Assembly (NCBI GenBank): GCA_017134815.1
Contig: CP071032.1
Location: 2,786,001 to 2,850,000, forward strand
DNA from: Lentisphaerota bacterium
Lineage (GTDB): Bacteria; Verrucomicrobiota; Lentisphaeria; Victivallales; Victivallaceae
Direction of reading: 5' to 3'
DNA length: 64,000 nt
The notes under the pieces were generated by a model. The model saw only the letters and a program-made list of their open reading frames with translations. It was not told where the DNA came from and searched no databases. Positions within the stretch are counted from its first letter, which is position 1; the number at the start of each line of letters is the position of its first letter. Of this stretch, positions 50,968 to 59,883 are shown piece by piece. The translations under genes and the position numbers were made by a program.

Positions 50968-51525
50968 TTACTTGATGAATGTCTGTACTGCGTGCAGCAG
51001 GTTGTCGGCGATTTCTATATCGCTGACATCTTTGTTCTCTATTTCATTGGCTCCGTGTCCGGTCCTGACCAGATAAGCTTCAGCGCAGCCGGCATTTCTG
51101 GCAGCGTAGATGTCGCTGATACGGTCACCGACCAGAAACGATTCACTCATGTCAATATCAAATTGTTCTGCAGCCTTGAGCAACATTCCGGCATTTGGTT
51201 TACGGCATTCACACTCATCACTGAATTCCGGGTGATGCGGGCAGTAATAAAATGCATCAATTCCAGCCTCATGTTCATCCAGCAGTTCTTCAATGCGGGC
51301 ATGAACGGCATGAATGTCTTTCTCTTCATAGTAACCGCGGGCCACTCCGGCCTGATTGGTGACCACAACGGTCAGATAACCATGGCGCTTAAGCATTTTA
51401 AGAGCTTCAGTGACGCCGGGAATGATGGCTACTTTTTCCGGTTCAAATAAATAATTTACTTCCTCGTTAATGACTCCGTCACGGTCAAGGAAACATGCTT
51501 TTTTTCCACTCACTATAAAATCCAT
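50968..51525 (-). CDS. gmhB: D-glycero-D-manno-heptose-1,7-bisphosphate 7-phosphatase
   Basis: This 185-residue HAD-type phosphatase has the nucleophile motif CFLDRDGVINEE, motif II TVVVTNQAGVARG, the zinc-binding loop CPHHPEFSDECECRKP and motif III-IV LLKAAEQFD and LVGDRISDI. The zinc loop is the mark of the GmhB group. The enzyme belongs to ADP-heptose synthesis for the lipopolysaccharide inner core, which supports an outer membrane. Other heptose genes are not in the window. Confidence 0.93.
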   Translation of the reverse strand: MDFIVSGKKACFLDRDGVINEEVNYLFEPEKVAIIPGVTEALKMLKRHGYLTVVVTNQAGVARGYYEEKDIHAVHARIEELLDEHEAGIDAFYYCPHHPEFSDECECRKPNAGMLLKAAEQFDIDMSESFLVGDRISDIYAARNAGCAEAYLVRTGHGANEIENKDVSDIEIADNLLHAVQTFIK

Positions 51526-51626
51526 TAATTAAAATTGAATATAAATTAATCCGGTAATAAATTATATGTTAGTATGAGAGAAGGTAAAGTTCAAGAATTT
51601 TCAAAGATAAATCGGGGAACAACTCC

Positions 51627-52385
51627 ATGGACAAGGCGGAAAAAATAATCAACGAGCTGGAAACAGGAAGTATTGACGTTATAACTGCCATAGCCGAGCT
51701 GGTGGATGGCAAGTCGGTGGATAATCTTGGTTTTGCCTGTATCGACCACGACCGCAATTCACGCTGCGGTTTTCCTGAATTTATTTACGGGGCTGGCAAA
51801 AATGAAGATCAGATGCTAAAAATAATTCCTTCTCTGCTGGATAAGGGATCTCCGGTCCTGATTACCCGTATTGAAGAGAAAACAGGGACCATTTTAAAGG
51901 CCGACTATCCGGAAGGTGAGTACGATGAGCTGGCAGGGACTTTTATGATGAACGCTCCTGCGCCGGAACAGCGCAAACATAAAGTGCTTATTCTTACCGC
52001 GGGGACTTCAGACCTTGGTGTTGGGCGTGAGGCGCTGCATACTTTAAATGTATGTGGAATCAATGCCGAAATTATCAGCGATGTCGGGGTTGCCGGGCTG
52101 CAGCGCCTTTTAATGCAGGTCAAAAAACTGCGGTTGGCCGATGTGGTTATTGTGGCTGCGGGAATGGAAGGCGCCTTGCCCAGTGTGGTCGGTGGTCTGG
52201 TCAGCTGCCCGGTAATTGCCGTGCCAACCAGTGTCGGTTACGGTGCGGCAATGCATGGATTTGCTGCTTTGGCCGGAATGCTGAACAGCTGTGCCAGCGG
52301 TATTACTGTCGTAAATATTGATAACGGGTTTGGTGCTGCTTGTGCGGCAGTCAGGATTATCAATGGACTGAAAGCAGGTAAGTGA
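51627..52385 (+). CDS. larB: LarB, pyridinium carboxylase of nickel-pincer cofactor synthesis
   Basis: This 252-residue protein has the N-terminal LarB region with LGFACIDHDRNSRCGFPEFIYG. The AIR-carboxylase-like domain (about 120-250) has LTAGTSDLGVGREAL, VVIVAAGMEGALPSVVGGLV and AVPTSVGYGAAMHG. LarB carboxylates and hydrolyses nicotinic acid adenine dinucleotide to begin the nickel-pincer nucleotide used by lactate racemase and relatives. larC and larE are not in the window, so the pathway must be completed elsewhere if it exists. GGGGAAC precedes the start. Confidence 0.93.
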   Translation: MDKAEKIINELETGSIDVITAIAELVDGKSVDNLGFACIDHDRNSRCGFPEFIYGAGKNEDQMLKIIPSLLDKGSPVLITRIEEKTGTILKADYPEGEYDELAGTFMMNAPAPEQRKHKVLILTAGTSDLGVGREALHTLNVCGINAEIISDVGVAGLQRLLMQVKKLRLADVVIVAAGMEGALPSVVGGLVSCPVIAVPTSVGYGAAMHGFAALAGMLNSCASGITVVNIDNGFGAACAAVRIINGLKAGK

Positions 52386-52517
52386 AGAATATATTTGCAG
52401 CCGGCTGCATAAATTTATAATTTTTTTGTTAAAGCGTTAGAGTTTTTCATAAAAGCCTATATATTCCAAAGATTCGAACTATACATTTATTGATGATTAA
52501 ACAAGTAGAGAATTATT

Positions 52518-52610
52518 ATGTCACCAGTGCATGGAAAAACGTCTAGGAGGTCGGTTCTGTACCGTAAGCGGTTACAGGACAGTCATCTGGTGCCTTTCAT
52601 TATTGTTTAA
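52518..52610 (+). promoter_or_regulatory. Structured leader upstream of leuA, also a 30-codon open frame
   Basis: A hairpin with one bulge (CTGTACCG 52557-52564 with CGGTTACAG 52569-52577, loop TAAG) is enclosed by a longer-range pairing, CACCAG (52522-52527) with CTGGTG (52587-52592). The same stretch is an uninterrupted frame from an ATG at 52,518 to TAA at 52,608-52,610 (MSPVHGKTSRRSVLYRKRLQ and ten more residues). The peptide is not leucine-rich. Either an RNA element or a leader peptide could regulate leuA. The remaining sequence from 52,386 shows no gene. Confidence 0.5.
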
Positions 52611-52681
52611 TTCAGTCACTTATATATCCTTATTACAGGCTCATCAGAGCCATATTCTATTTCAGCATGGAGAAATTTAGC

Positions 52682-54367
52682 ATGAAATACCCGAAATATG
52701 TATATCCGGAACCGATACCATTAAAGAAACGCACCTGGCCGGAGCGCCAAATTACCAAGGCGCCGGTATGGACTTCTGTCGACCTCCGCGACGGCAATCA
52801 GGCATTGCCGATACCAATGAATCCGGAAACCAAACTTGATTACTTTAAACTGCTCGTAAAAATTGGCTTCAAAGAGATTGAAGTCGGTTTTCCTTCTGCT
52901 TCACAGGATGATTTTGATTTTGTGCGGACGCTGATTGAACAGGGGATTGTTCCGGACGATGTCCGCATTTCCGTGTTGACTCAGGCGCGTCCTCACTTGA
53001 TTGAAAAAACAGTGGAAGCTCTTAAAGGTGCCAGAAATCCCATAATTCATTGTTATGTAGCAACCTCTGATTTGCATGGCAAGTTTGTGTTCGGCCGGGA
53101 ACGCGAACAGGTCAAAGAGATGGCGGTACAAGGTACGCAAATGATTAAAGCTGCAGTTGAGGCAGCCGGAATGTCAGGCAAAGCCGGTTATGAATTCTCT
53201 CCGGAAGAGTTTTCCGACAGTGACCTTGACTTTGTTATTGATTTATGCAAAGCCGTCAAAGAGGCCTGGGGGTCGTCTGCCAAACAGGATTTTATCTTGA
53301 ATTTGCCGGCTACCGTTGAACGGCGTCCTCCAAACCAGTACGCCGATATGATAGAATATTTCTGCGAGAACTATCCGTATCTTGATGAGACTACTATCAG
53401 CGTGCACGCGCATAACGATCAGGGCTGTGCGGTGGCCGCTACTGAGTTGTCGCTCCTTGCTGGAGCGGAGCGGGTAGAAGGCACTATATTCGGGCATGGT
53501 GAGCGTACCGGCAACCTTGATATTTCAACAATAGCGTTGAATCTGTTTTCACGCGGCATTGATACTGGACTTGACTTTTCAAATATGCCTGAAGTTGTCA
53601 AGACGGTCGAAGACGCCTCCGGCATTGAGGTTCATCCGCGGCATCCCTATGCCGGGCAACTTGTCTTTACTGCATTTTCCGGTTCTCATCAGGATGCCAT
53701 CCGTAAGGGAATGGTGGAACGGGAGAAGACCGGAGAATATTTCAAACAGGGCTGGAAAGTGCCGTATTTGCATATTGACCCTGCTGATGTCGGCCGTGCC
53801 TATGAAAAACTTATTCGAATTAACAGCCAGTCCGGAAAGGGCGGCGTAGCTTATATTCTTGAAAAGGAATTCGGCATTTTTGCTCCTAAACAGATGCAGC
53901 CTGAAATCGGCTCTGTAGTGCAGGATTACCTTGATACCAGGGGCGGCGAAATTGGTGCTGATGAACTGCTTGAAATCTTTACTTCAAGCTTTGTCAACAT
54001 CGAGGGCCGTTATACTCTCGACAGCATGACACGCAAAGCCGGTAACGGCAAAGGCGATGATATTTCAGTCGATATCGTTATTGATATCGATAACACCAAG
54101 GTTGAGCTCTGCGGGCATGGCAATGGCCCGATATCAGCTGTTACCCACGCGTTGCAGAAATGTCCGGAAGTTCCGGAATTTGTGCTTGAGGACTTTTCTG
54201 AGCGTACACTTGGCCGCGACGCCAATGCAAAAGCCATTGCTTTTGTAGGTATCCGCCGCAATAGTGACGGCAGGTTGATTTACGGTGCCGGAGAGCATTC
54301 AAATATTGACCGTGCGGCCTTGATTGCGTTATTCAGTGCCTTGAACCGTTCCACAATTATAGATTAA
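52682..54367 (+). CDS. leuA: 2-isopropylmalate synthase, LeuA type 2
   Basis: The protein has 561 residues from the ATG with GGAG nine bases upstream. An ATG five codons earlier has no ribosome-binding site. It condenses acetyl-CoA with 2-oxoisovalerate, the first step of leucine synthesis. Landmarks are WTSVDLRDGNQALPIPM (metal-binding aspartate), IEVGFPSASQDDFDF, SVHAHNDQGCAVAATEL and GTIFGHGERTGNLDI. The C-terminal allosteric domain (about 430-561) binds leucine. The N-terminus (YPKYVYPEPIPL) marks the longer LeuA branch. It lies behind a structured leader. Confidence 0.95.
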   Translation: MKYPKYVYPEPIPLKKRTWPERQITKAPVWTSVDLRDGNQALPIPMNPETKLDYFKLLVKIGFKEIEVGFPSASQDDFDFVRTLIEQGIVPDDVRISVLTQARPHLIEKTVEALKGARNPIIHCYVATSDLHGKFVFGREREQVKEMAVQGTQMIKAAVEAAGMSGKAGYEFSPEEFSDSDLDFVIDLCKAVKEAWGSSAKQDFILNLPATVERRPPNQYADMIEYFCENYPYLDETTISVHAHNDQGCAVAATELSLLAGAERVEGTIFGHGERTGNLDISTIALNLFSRGIDTGLDFSNMPEVVKTVEDASGIEVHPRHPYAGQLVFTAFSGSHQDAIRKGMVEREKTGEYFKQGWKVPYLHIDPADVGRAYEKLIRINSQSGKGGVAYILEKEFGIFAPKQMQPEIGSVVQDYLDTRGGEIGADELLEIFTSSFVNIEGRYTLDSMTRKAGNGKGDDISVDIVIDIDNTKVELCGHGNGPISAVTHALQKCPEVPEFVLEDFSERTLGRDANAKAIAFVGIRRNSDGRLIYGAGEHSNIDRAALIALFSALNRSTIID

Positions 54368-54392
54368 TAGTAATTCCGGACTGTATTTCAAT

Positions 54393-55556
54393 ATGAAAAA
54401 AGTTTCGATTTTCATCGCAATCCTGGCAGCAATTGTTTTGCTGCATTTACTGGTAATAAAACTGTTTTTCAGCGATAATAAAGCTAACGAAAAAAATAAA
54501 AAAGCTGCGACCGCAGAATTGAAGGCGGGCAAAAAAGCCGGAAAACCGGTAGAGAATACCGCTGCTGCCGCAGTTAAGACTGAGCCCCGGCCTGAACCAG
54601 TCAAAGTCGTACCGAAGTTTAAATTTAAGACGATCAGTAAAAATCCAAATTTCGGACGTTACTTTACTTATCGAAATGCAGTCTGGAATAAAATTAACAC
54701 AATTCCGGAGTGTATTGATGCGCGCAGCGGCATCCTGGTTGATCTGGGGACCCGTAACGTACTATGGGCAAAAAAACCACGTGACCCGGTGCCGATTGCC
54801 TCAATGACCAAAATGATGACCCTGCTGCTCACTTTTGAGGACCTGGAGAGCAGAAATGATATTTCGCTTTCTACACCGATAAAAGTGACCATGGCTACGC
54901 AGCGGATAGGCGGCTCTCAGGTTTACCTTGATAACCGTGAAACTTTTCCGCTTGGTGAGCTGATGAAAACTGTTGCGATAAAAAGCGCCAATGATTCGGC
55001 TTATCTGATTTCCGAATTTCTGAGCAATAAAGATGTTCCGGCGTTTGTGGCTAGAATGAACAGACGGGCCCGGGCTCTGCACATGCCCAGTACAAAGTTT
55101 GTTAATTCCTGTGGTTTGCCAAATAAAGACGGACATAACTCCATGAGCAGCCCTGAGGGCATGGCGCTGCTGGCTGAACAGTTGCTGCTCTATCCGCAGT
55201 TGAGAAAATGGACTACCACCTTTCATGCCTATTTCAGGCCTGAGGGAGACAAGGCGCGACAGCTGTTGACTAATACCAATAAGCTGATCAAGACCTGTCC
55301 CGGCGTTGACGGCATGAAAACCGGTTACATAAGGGCTGCAGGTTACTGTATTACCGTCACCTGTAAGCGTGGCGGCCGGCGACTGGTAGCGGTTGTTACC
55401 GGCTTCAAGACATCCAAGGAACGCAACGACTTTGTTGCCAAGCTGCTGGACTGGGGTTACAGGCGGGCTGCCGAGCTGGCTGCGCATGATAAGAATTCTG
55501 TCATGACCGCTCTGGCCAACACAAAAGTAAAAAATGTGGAAAGCCCGAAGAAATAA
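54393..55556 (+). CDS. D-alanyl-D-alanine carboxypeptidase (low-molecular-weight PBP)
   Basis: This 387-residue protein is anchored by an N-terminal hydrophobic helix followed by a lysine- and alanine-rich spacer (about 30-75). The S11 peptidase motifs are SMTK (active serine in IASMTKMMT), SAN (KSANDSAYL) and KTG (MKTGYI). It trims the terminal D-alanine of peptidoglycan stem peptides in the periplasm. The region after the KTG box lacks the usual PBP5 C-terminal beta domain and amphipathic anchor, so membrane attachment is probably N-terminal. It converges with cvfB over a GC-rich hairpin. Confidence 0.92.
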   Translation: MKKVSIFIAILAAIVLLHLLVIKLFFSDNKANEKNKKAATAELKAGKKAGKPVENTAAAAVKTEPRPEPVKVVPKFKFKTISKNPNFGRYFTYRNAVWNKINTIPECIDARSGILVDLGTRNVLWAKKPRDPVPIASMTKMMTLLLTFEDLESRNDISLSTPIKVTMATQRIGGSQVYLDNRETFPLGELMKTVAIKSANDSAYLISEFLSNKDVPAFVARMNRRARALHMPSTKFVNSCGLPNKDGHNSMSSPEGMALLAEQLLLYPQLRKWTTTFHAYFRPEGDKARQLLTNTNKLIKTCPGVDGMKTGYIRAAGYCITVTCKRGGRRLVAVVTGFKTSKERNDFVAKLLDWGYRRAAELAAHDKNSVMTALANTKVKNVESPKK

Positions 55557-55571
55557 AACCTGCAGATAAAG

Positions 55572-55613
55572 GCTGTTGCCGGCTTTCTGGAAACAGAATG
55601 CTGCCGGCAGCCT
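55572..55613. terminator. Imperfect hairpin between dacA-like and cvfB genes
   Basis: GGCTG plus CCGGC on the left pairs with GCCGG plus CAGCC on the right, with a small bulge and an 18-base loop. It lies between two convergent stop codons and may terminate both, though neither strand has a long T run. Confidence 0.45.
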
Positions 55614-55615
55614 GT

Positions 55616-56458
55616 CTATTTCCTATCGGCCAGTTCAATGCCTTCATCAGTGATCTTGATGATTCTTTCCTTATACAGATTGCCGATGATCTGCTTGAAT
55701 GCCTTCTTACTCATTGCAAACTCTCTTTTTATCTCTTCCGGAGTGCTTTTACTGTTATAGGGCAGAGAACCGCCGGCGGCTTTTAGTTTTTCCAGCACCA
55801 GCGGTTTTTGTTCGCAGACACCCTCAAATCCAGGCTTTCTCAGGGTTATATCAAGTTTTCCGTCCGGGCGTATTTTACTGATCCAGCCTGTGGTTTTTTC
55901 GCCGATCTTTACCTTGTGATACAGGTCACGCTCATATAGTTTGCCCAGGTATTCGCTGTTTACCAGTACGTTAAAGCCGTGTTGAGTGGGCTCAAGCACC
56001 ATGATCTCAACTTCAAGCCCCGGCCACATGCCGGAACCGGCCAGCAGTTTTGCATGGCGGCGATAGCGCATTGATCCAGTCAGTCTGCCGCTGACTTTAT
56101 CATAACAGACTCGTACGACATAACTGCGTCCTTCAATCATGCGGATATCACCCTGTTCCTTGAACGGGACAAACAGGTCTTTTTCAAGGCCCCAGTCCAG
56201 AAACGCGCCGAAGCGGTTGACGTCCTTTACCTGCAGCAAGGCAAATTCCCCAACCATAGCCAGCGGTTTGCGGGTAGTAGCTATAGGGCGATCACTCGAA
56301 TCCATATAGACGAATACTTCAATTTGATCGCCGGTTTCAAGGTTGGCGGGTACGTATTTTCTGGGCAGCAGAATTTCTTCACTGCCGTCAGTCAGGTAAA
56401 CCCCGAAGTCGACACGGCGGCCGGCTTTCAGTGTGTTGCAGCATCCAATTTTTATCAT
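55616..56458 (-). CDS. cvfB: CvfB-type RNA-binding protein with S1 domains
   Basis: This 280-residue cytoplasmic protein has three S1-like domains (about 1-65, 66-135 and 145-210) and a C-terminal winged helix (about 225-280: STPEEIKREFAMSKKAFKQIIGNLYKE). The second domain contains VNRFGAFLDWGLEKDLFVPF, typical of the family. CvfB/YitL proteins bind RNA and affect expression of virulence or stress genes in Firmicutes. The role here is not known. The gene is single and convergent with the carboxypeptidase gene. Confidence 0.93.
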   Translation of the reverse strand: MIKIGCCNTLKAGRRVDFGVYLTDGSEEILLPRKYVPANLETGDQIEVFVYMDSSDRPIATTRKPLAMVGEFALLQVKDVNRFGAFLDWGLEKDLFVPFKEQGDIRMIEGRSYVVRVCYDKVSGRLTGSMRYRRHAKLLAGSGMWPGLEVEIMVLEPTQHGFNVLVNSEYLGKLYERDLYHKVKIGEKTTGWISKIRPDGKLDITLRKPGFEGVCEQKPLVLEKLKAAGGSLPYNSKSTPEEIKREFAMSKKAFKQIIGNLYKERIIKITDEGIELADRK

Positions 56459-56758
56459 TAAATATCCTTAAAACAGCTTTAAAAAAAATTAAATATTAAT
56501 AAACTTATAACATGGCCTGAACCAGGTATTAAAAACATTACTTGTTTAAATCATTTTTTGAAGATACACCGCCGGGAGTCATTTGCAAGAAAGATTTCCT
56601 GTTGCGGACTTGATTACTGATTCTGAAGTATTGTCAGTATATTGCTTTATATTTTGCTATTTATTGCAATATTACCTTTGAAATATTTTTTACTGGTAAT
56701 AATTTAGCAGTTTTAGCAACCACAAATTTATTAATAACATATTTCCAAGGTGATAACA
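56459..56758. other. Divergent AT-rich gap before the Mrp gene
   Basis: This 300-base gap has no gene. A plausible rightward promoter is TTGAAA (56678-56683), a 16-base spacer and TAATTT (56700-56705). The leftward cvfB promoter should lie in the AT-rich stretch next to 56,460 but is not distinctive. Confidence 0.4.
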
Positions 56759-57637
56759 ATGGACTGCAAGAGCTGTAACAAAGAGGATTGCCCGTCAAAA
56801 AATCAGCGTCCTGATGAGCGTCTGGAGGACTTTCTGGAACGTCAGGAACTGGCCAAACGCATGTGCAAAATCAAACATAAGATACTGGTTATGTCCGGAA
56901 AAGGCGGTGTCGGAAAAAGTACAGTAGCGGTCAATATGGCTGTGGCGTTGTCCCGTGAAGGTTATAATGTTGGTCTGCTCGACGTTGACATTCATGGTCC
57001 CAGCATCCCGACAATGCTGAATCTCAAAGACGTTAAAATGATGCAGAGTGATGCCGGTGTGCTTCCGGTCAAGGTCGGGCCGCACCTGAAGGTTATTTCT
57101 ATTGCGTTTTTCCTGGAGCATCCAGAGCAGGCGGTTATCTGGCGCGGTCCGATGAAAATGGGGGTAATCAAGCAGTTTCTCAAAGATGTTGACTGGGGAG
57201 ATCTTGATTATTTAATTATTGATTCACCTCCGGGTACTGGTGACGAGCCCCTGTCAGTTGTACAGTTGATTGAGGATATTGATGGCGGAGTTATGGTGAC
57301 CACTCCTCAGGAAGTGGCTGCTTCTGATGTACGCCGTTCAGTTACATTCTGTGAGAAAATAAACCTGCCGGTTTTAGGGGTTGTTGAGAATATGAGCGGT
57401 TTTCGCTGTCCGGATTGCGGCAAAGTTACAGATATTTTCAGTTCCGGCGGCGGCAGGAAGCTGGCTGAGGATATGAAGGTGCCGTTTTTAGGTAAAGTGC
57501 CGATTGACCCGGCGGTAGTTCAGGCCGGTGATGAGGGAACCCCTTTTGTCAACGCCTATGGAGGTACGGATACCGCCAGGGAATTTAACGAAATTATTCA
57601 GCCGATTATTGATCTTGAGACTGAAAAACGGACCTGA
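56759..57637 (+). CDS. mrp: Mrp/ApbC family Fe-S cluster carrier ATPase
   Basis: The protein has 292 residues from the ATG six bases after AAGGTG. A GTG three codons earlier overlaps that site. The deviant Walker A is SGKGGVGKSTVAVN, with LLDVDIHGPSIP, IDSPPGTGDEPL and VVENMSGFRCPDCG (the bridging CxxC that holds the cluster). The N-terminus carries extra cysteines (CKSCNKEDC), as in Nbp35-like members. It delivers iron-sulfur clusters to target enzymes, and RimO and other Fe-S enzymes are possible clients in this cell. A GC-rich hairpin follows at about 57,650-57,686. Confidence 0.95.
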   Translation: MDCKSCNKEDCPSKNQRPDERLEDFLERQELAKRMCKIKHKILVMSGKGGVGKSTVAVNMAVALSREGYNVGLLDVDIHGPSIPTMLNLKDVKMMQSDAGVLPVKVGPHLKVISIAFFLEHPEQAVIWRGPMKMGVIKQFLKDVDWGDLDYLIIDSPPGTGDEPLSVVQLIEDIDGGVMVTTPQEVAASDVRRSVTFCEKINLPVLGVVENMSGFRCPDCGKVTDIFSSGGGRKLAEDMKVPFLGKVPIDPAVVQAGDEGTPFVNAYGGTDTAREFNEIIQPIIDLETEKRT

Positions 57638-57779
57638 AAAAAAATTGCTGAGCTGCTGCCGGTCAGGAGTAAGCTGCCCGGCAGCTTGATTATTTTGTTA
57701 CATGCTTTATAATACTAGTTCATTGTAAAGGGATTAAACCGGATTGATTTAGAAAAATTCAATATTCCGGGAGGAAACA

Positions 57780-59306
57780 ATGAGAGATATTATAGAGAGA
57801 GCTTCAAGTTTGATCAATTCGCAGGAAGAAGATATTAGGAATGAAATCATAAGAAAAGAGAGCATGGTTTCTTTCTATAAAAAATCCGTATGCAAAAAAG
57901 ATAATGCCATTGTAGCTATGGCCAGGGATGAGAGACAACGCTTTATACTGGTTATTTCAGAACGTGAAGACGGTATTATATCCGAATTTGAAGGCGAGCA
58001 GATTGGTGATGCAGCAATAGCCCGAAAGTGTCCGTTGAGTGAGCATAACGCCAAAGTTCTGCGTAAGCACTTCCCCTGGACTGCTCCGGTTGCACTGCAT
58101 GACCGCAGGACTACAGTAGGTTGCGGCGACCGGCTGGGACTGGCTACGGCTGGACACATTGCCGCGGTTGCAAAATATGAGGTTGCTCCAGTGTTAGCCC
58201 AGCAGTCAATGCGTGAGCTTGAAATGACAGGGCGTACTTTTCGCAATGTAGTTGATGATGCCACTTTTATGGTTTTTCAGACCGGGTATAAAAACGGATT
58301 CGGTGCTGACGGCAATGATTTAAAAACTATCCCGGATATCGACAATGCTCTGGCAGCCGGTATCTCAATGATTACACTGGACCTGTCCGGAGTTACAAAT
58401 GCCGCTGCCGCAGAGTGGACTCAGGATGAAATAGATGCTGAGTTTGGAAAATTTACCGCCTCCAGCCGCAGGCATTTTGAAGAAGAGTATTTTAATAAGT
58501 CTTTCAAAATTGGTGATGAGATACTTGAAATAGATGCTCCCAATGCCCGTCGTTGTGCGGTAATTTATTGTGAAGCACTGGATTTTGCTGCTGAAGTGCA
58601 TGAATATCTAATCAGCAGGTGCAGAGATCAATTTGATCTTGAGATTTCCATAACTAATACAGCATCAGCAACTCTGCCTGTGCAGCACTTGTTTATTGCC
58701 CGAGAATTACTTGGGCGTAACGTTGAATTTACTTCACTGGCTCCCCGTTTTGCAGGGGATTTCCAGAAAGCGGTTGATTTTTCAGGCGATACAGCTCAAT
58801 TTGACCGTCAGCTTAAATTACATGCTGCTATAGCTCAAGCCTGTGGCCGTTACAAAATATCAATTCATTCCGGCAGCGATAAATTTACACTTTATCCGGC
58901 AATCGGCAAAATGACTGATATGCACCTGCATCTCAAAACTGCCGGTACCAGCTGGCTGGAGGCTGTGCGGGTTATTGCGGAGAAGGAGCCGGTTTTATAC
59001 CGGGTGATGCATAAGTGCGCGCTTGACAATTACCAGGATATGCTGCAGCTTTATGATGTCACGGCTGACATCGGTATAATTCCGGATGTCGATGGTATGG
59101 CGGATGAAGAACTGAGGTCACTTATGGATATGAATGAGGCACGCCAGCTGCTGCATATCACCTATGGCCCGATACTCAACGATAAAGCTATTCGTCCACT
59201 GTTTTTTGACGCTATGCACAAGCATGAAGAGTGCTATATGGATAAACTCAGGAAACACTTTGATAAACACCTGAGTCTGCTCGGCGTACCCGTCATAGAG
59301 TCGTGA
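57780..59306 (+). CDS. uxaE: Tagaturonate/fructuronate epimerase UxaE
   Basis: This 508-residue protein has the UxaE signatures VGCGDRLGLATAGHIAAV, LAQQSMRELEMTGRTFRNVVDDATF and QTGYKNGFGADGNDLKTI. A C-terminal barrel-like half has KISIHSGSDKFTLYP and MHLHLKTAGTSWLEAV. UxaE interconverts D-tagaturonate and D-fructuronate, letting one route handle galacturonate and glucuronate. The histidines and aspartates of those motifs are likely metal ligands. GGGAGGAAA precedes the start. No other uronate gene is in the window. Confidence 0.9.
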   Translation: MRDIIERASSLINSQEEDIRNEIIRKESMVSFYKKSVCKKDNAIVAMARDERQRFILVISEREDGIISEFEGEQIGDAAIARKCPLSEHNAKVLRKHFPWTAPVALHDRRTTVGCGDRLGLATAGHIAAVAKYEVAPVLAQQSMRELEMTGRTFRNVVDDATFMVFQTGYKNGFGADGNDLKTIPDIDNALAAGISMITLDLSGVTNAAAAEWTQDEIDAEFGKFTASSRRHFEEEYFNKSFKIGDEILEIDAPNARRCAVIYCEALDFAAEVHEYLISRCRDQFDLEISITNTASATLPVQHLFIARELLGRNVEFTSLAPRFAGDFQKAVDFSGDTAQFDRQLKLHAAIAQACGRYKISIHSGSDKFTLYPAIGKMTDMHLHLKTAGTSWLEAVRVIAEKEPVLYRVMHKCALDNYQDMLQLYDVTADIGIIPDVDGMADEELRSLMDMNEARQLLHITYGPILNDKAIRPLFFDAMHKHEECYMDKLRKHFDKHLSLLGVPVIES

Positions 59307-59420
59307 CCGGCAGGTTTTCTCAGAGCTTTGGTCAAGAGTGCTGCTGTGAAGGTTCAAGTTCAAATATGGCTTAAAATAAATTGTTAAATAGCTCTTATGC
59401 TTAAATAATTAATATTTTTT

Positions 59421-59459
59421 GCCCGAATCACTGATTTATATTTGCGATTCGGGCTTTTT
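59421..59459 (+). terminator. Intrinsic terminator between uxaE and yajC
   Basis: GCCCGAATC pairs with GATTCGGGC around a 16-base loop and is followed by five Ts. It separates the epimerase gene from the secretion genes. Confidence 0.85.
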
Positions 59460-59530
59460 GCTGTAAATTCGTATTCTGATTAATTTAGTAATTTATGTGT
59501 TAATTATAAATAAATAGAAGGATTTCAATT

Positions 59531-59866
59531 ATGATGCCTTTAGTAAACATTGCTGCTGCCACCGCGAAAACTCAAGGCGGAGGCTGGCTTCCGCTTCTCG
59601 GTCCGATTATCGTATTTGGCGTAATGATCTTTTTTATGATTCGCTCCCAGAAAAAGCAGGCTGCAAAGCGGCAGCAAATGCTTGATCACATCAAAAAAGG
59701 TGATCGTGTCGTAGCTGCCGGCGGAATCCATGGAAACATTGTTGAAGTCAAAGATAAAACTTTTATCGTGCAGATAGCTGAAAATGTAAAAGTCGAAGTC
59801 AGCAAAGGTGGCGTAAGCGGAATTTTTAACGAAGCAGGCGACGCTCAGGCCACAGTCGGGAAATAA
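59531..59866 (+). CDS. yajC: Preprotein translocase accessory protein YajC
   Basis: This 111-residue protein has one membrane helix (LLGPIIVFGVMIFFMIRSQ) followed by the basic KKQAAKRQQMLDHIKKGDRVVAAGGIHGNI segment in two parts, the family hallmark. It joins SecDF at the Sec translocon in the inner membrane. It has the canonical position just before secDF, with AGAAGG upstream of the start. Confidence 0.95.
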   Translation: MMPLVNIAAATAKTQGGGWLPLLGPIIVFGVMIFFMIRSQKKQAAKRQQMLDHIKKGDRVVAAGGIHGNIVEVKDKTFIVQIAENVKVEVSKGGVSGIFNEAGDAQATVGK

Positions 59867-59883
59867 TACAACGAGAGGGAGCC

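Noticed and set aside
54801..55487. 228-codon frame on the minus strand over the D,D-carboxypeptidase gene
   Set aside because: The plus-strand gene has all three active-site motifs; the antisense frame has low-complexity content and no start signal.
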